NCBI RefSeq assembly: GCF_009913435.1
Contig: NZ_CP047895.1
Location: 2,663,501-2,727,500 of the forward strand
Length of the DNA: 64,000 nt
Reading direction: 5' to 3'
Origin: Sphingomonas changnyeongensis
GTDB lineage: Bacteria; Pseudomonadota; Alphaproteobacteria; Sphingomonadales; Sphingomonadaceae
Within the stretch, counting starts at the first letter, position 1; every line of letters begins with the position of its first letter. This document shows positions 62,538-64,000 of the stretch, in pieces. The translations under genes were made by a program, and so were the position numbers. The notes beneath the pieces were generated by a model, which was given only the letters and a program-made list of their open reading frames with translations, had not been told where the DNA came from and ran no database searches.

Positions 62538-64000
62538 ATGTCGGCCATTTTGGGGCTGTTCCTTGCCCTGGTCGCGATGGGCGACGCCGCAGCTGCGCGC
62601 CCTGCCGCCGGGTCGCCGCCAGCCATGCTCGCAGGGATCCCCCACGCCTGTCCGGATGTGCAGGGCGCCCGGACGGTCACGTGCAGCATTTCCGCCGGCG
62701 GATATCTGGCCGGCTGGCTATGGATCGACGCCGTCCCGCGTCACCCCGCCCCGCGGGTGATCGTGCGGTCGACCCGGGTCGCGGCGATCGAGACCGTGTT
62801 TCATTACGCCGACGGCGCAACCATCCGGCAGAGCGTCCGCGAAGGTGATTTCGGCCGCCGCTGGCGTGTCGGCGGAACCGTGACGTTCGACGCGCCGGCG
62901 CGCGCGGTGCCGGTATCCTCGATCGGCATCGGGTTTGAACGCCCGGCCTGGGACCGGCTGCTCGACATCGCCGTCACCGGTCCGCCGCCGATGCAGGCCG
63001 GGATGCGCGAGGCTCTGGTCATCGGTGCGGGGCTGGCGCTGCTCGCCCTGTCGCTGATCGGCAATCTGCTGATCGCCTTTGCCGCGCGCCGGACCCCGCC
63101 GGTGTGGAACGCGCTCTGGGCCGGATGCGTGCTCGCCTGGGCGCTGCTGTGGACCCAGACCCTGCTGTTTGTCGCGCCCGCGATGGCCGGCACCGTGTCG
63201 GCGCGGCTGGCGACCCTGTTTTCGACCAGTGCGATCGGCTGTGCGATCGGCTTTTTCCTGGCGAGTGCCGGAGGGCCGATCTCACGCCGGCTGCGGTCTG
63301 CGATTGCGGCTGTGGCTGTGCTCGTCGTCCTGCTGGGCGCGATCGCGGCCTTTTGCCCCGGTGCCCGGCTGCCAATGGCCGCCAGCGCGCTCAATCTGAC
63401 GATCCTTTCGGCAGCGGTCGGCCTGACCGCGATCTGCCTGTGGCAATGGCGGCGGGGCAATGCCCAGGCACGCGACTTCCTGTTTTCCTTCACCATTCCG
63501 ATGCTGGCGGTGCTGTGGAGCATCTTTGCGGATCGCGGCATCGCGGCGGACGATGACGGCGGCATGTATCTGGTGCTCGGCGCCTGTGCGCTCCAGACGG
63601 TGTGGCTGACCGGGGTCGTCGCCGTCCAGCTCTGGGCCGTCCGCATCGAACGCGACGCCGCACAGGCCGAAAGCAGCCTGATGACGCGGCTGGCGGTGAC
63701 CGACCCGCTGACCGGCCTGCTCAATCGCCGCGGCTTTGTCGAACGGGTGGAAACGCTGCTGCTCGAAACCAGCCCGGTCACGCTGGTGCTGATCGACATT
63801 GACCGGTTCAAACGGGTCAATGACCGGCACGGCCATGACGCCGGCGACGCCGTGCTGCGTGCGGTGGCTGCCGCCCTGTCCTGGGTTCCCGATGCACGCG
63901 CCATCGGCCGGTTGGGCGGGGAGGAATTCGGGCTGCTGGCCGCCAATCTTTCCCCTGCCCGCGCGATCGAGTTTGCCAATCAGGCGCGGGCCGCGATTGC
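62538..64000 (+). CDS. Membrane-bound diguanylate cyclase (GGDEF), 3' end outside window
   Basis: At least 487 residues. A signal-like N-terminus (AILGLFLALVAMG) leads to an extracytoplasmic beta domain (about 30-155) and about seven membrane helices (about 160-360, starting LVIGAGLALLALSLIGNLL). This resembles 7TM-DISM receptors. The GGDEF domain begins TDPLTGLLNRRGF, with LIDIDRFKRVNDRHGHDAGD and active site GGEEF in AIGRLGGEEFGLLA, so it should make cyclic di-GMP. The RxxD inhibitory site usually just upstream of GGEEF is not seen. Open to the end of the window. Confidence 0.88.
   Translation, partial: MSAILGLFLALVAMGDAAAARPAAGSPPAMLAGIPHACPDVQGARTVTCSISAGGYLAGWLWIDAVPRHPAPRVIVRSTRVAAIETVFHYADGATIRQSVREGDFGRRWRVGGTVTFDAPARAVPVSSIGIGFERPAWDRLLDIAVTGPPPMQAGMREALVIGAGLALLALSLIGNLLIAFAARRTPPVWNALWAGCVLAWALLWTQTLLFVAPAMAGTVSARLATLFSTSAIGCAIGFFLASAGGPISRRLRSAIAAVAVLVVLLGAIAAFCPGARLPMAASALNLTILSAAVGLTAICLWQWRRGNAQARDFLFSFTIPMLAVLWSIFADRGIAADDDGGMYLVLGACALQTVWLTGVVAVQLWAVRIERDAAQAESSLMTRLAVTDPLTGLLNRRGFVERVETLLLETSPVTLVLIDIDRFKRVNDRHGHDAGDAVLRAVAAALSWVPDARAIGRLGGEEFGLLAANLSPARAIEFANQARAAI

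Overview
The window is a high-GC alphaproteobacterial chromosome segment that looks like a sphingomonad. The evidence is the mreBCD-mrdA-mrdB order, the abundance of TonB-dependent receptors (four intact or repairable, plus one relic), an operon of PepSY, DUF2271, DUF4198 and ApbE proteins, and heavy use of ATGA start/stop overlaps. No rRNA, CRISPR array, integrase, transposase or prophage was seen. There are two tRNA genes, Leu(CAA) and Arg(TCT).

Layout. 1-4729: end of a photolyase gene, a secreted serine hydrolase, and cobalamin nucleotide-loop assembly (cobU, then a cobC-like phosphatase, cobS and cobT on the other strand). 5001-9356: a four-gene ulosonic-acid (Kdo-like) cassette. It holds an unassigned possible glycosyltransferase, a KpsF/KdsD isomerase, a fusion of a CMP-sugar cytidylyltransferase to an RraA-like domain, and KdsA. 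9480-15781: aldehyde dehydrogenase, tRNA-Leu, rluB, rsmD, a small DUF1508 gene and a uvrD/pcrA helicase. 15822-24548: lipoprotein hydrolase, mutL and the cell-shape operon. 24738-36194: an ABC exporter, a chemoreceptor and an iron block (PepSY/DUF2271/DUF4198/ApbE, PiuC, TonB and a siderophore-type receptor). 36575-49329: a LolA-like protein, a large BNR-repeat protein, a TonB receptor, a PL1-type lyase, and a uronate catabolic set (carboxylesterase, KdgK, KduD, RpiB-type isomerase) under a LacI-type regulator. 49433-52454: a lower-GC accessory segment next to tRNA-Arg. It carries one large GHKL ATPase fused to a PD-(D/E)XK nuclease (a candidate defence gene) and relics. 52607-54338: queuosine-precursor transporter, bacterioferritin-associated ferredoxin and bacterioferritin. 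54575-58371: a receptor and phosphatase behind a PHO-box-like element. 58444-62286: a likely zinc-response operon (COG0523 GTPase, DUF1826, TonB receptor). 62538-end: a membrane diguanylate cyclase running off the window.

Two features stand out beyond the gene list. First, at least six and probably eight genes carry an apparent single-base deletion, nearly always in or beside a short homopolymer run. Several of the affected genes are normally essential, so these look like sequencing or assembly errors and should be read as intact genes. Second, two near-identical 80-bp elements, each a perfect 33-bp stem with the same 14-nt loop and one compensated base pair, sit at convergent gene ends (24641-24720 and 32216-32295).

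Regulation can be partly read from the DNA. A shared 14-bp site lies upstream of both the lyase and the uronate operon. A PHO-box-like triple 11-mer precedes one receptor. A possible Zur site precedes the COG0523 gene. A TTGCGA-type palindrome recurs before three iron-related transcription units.
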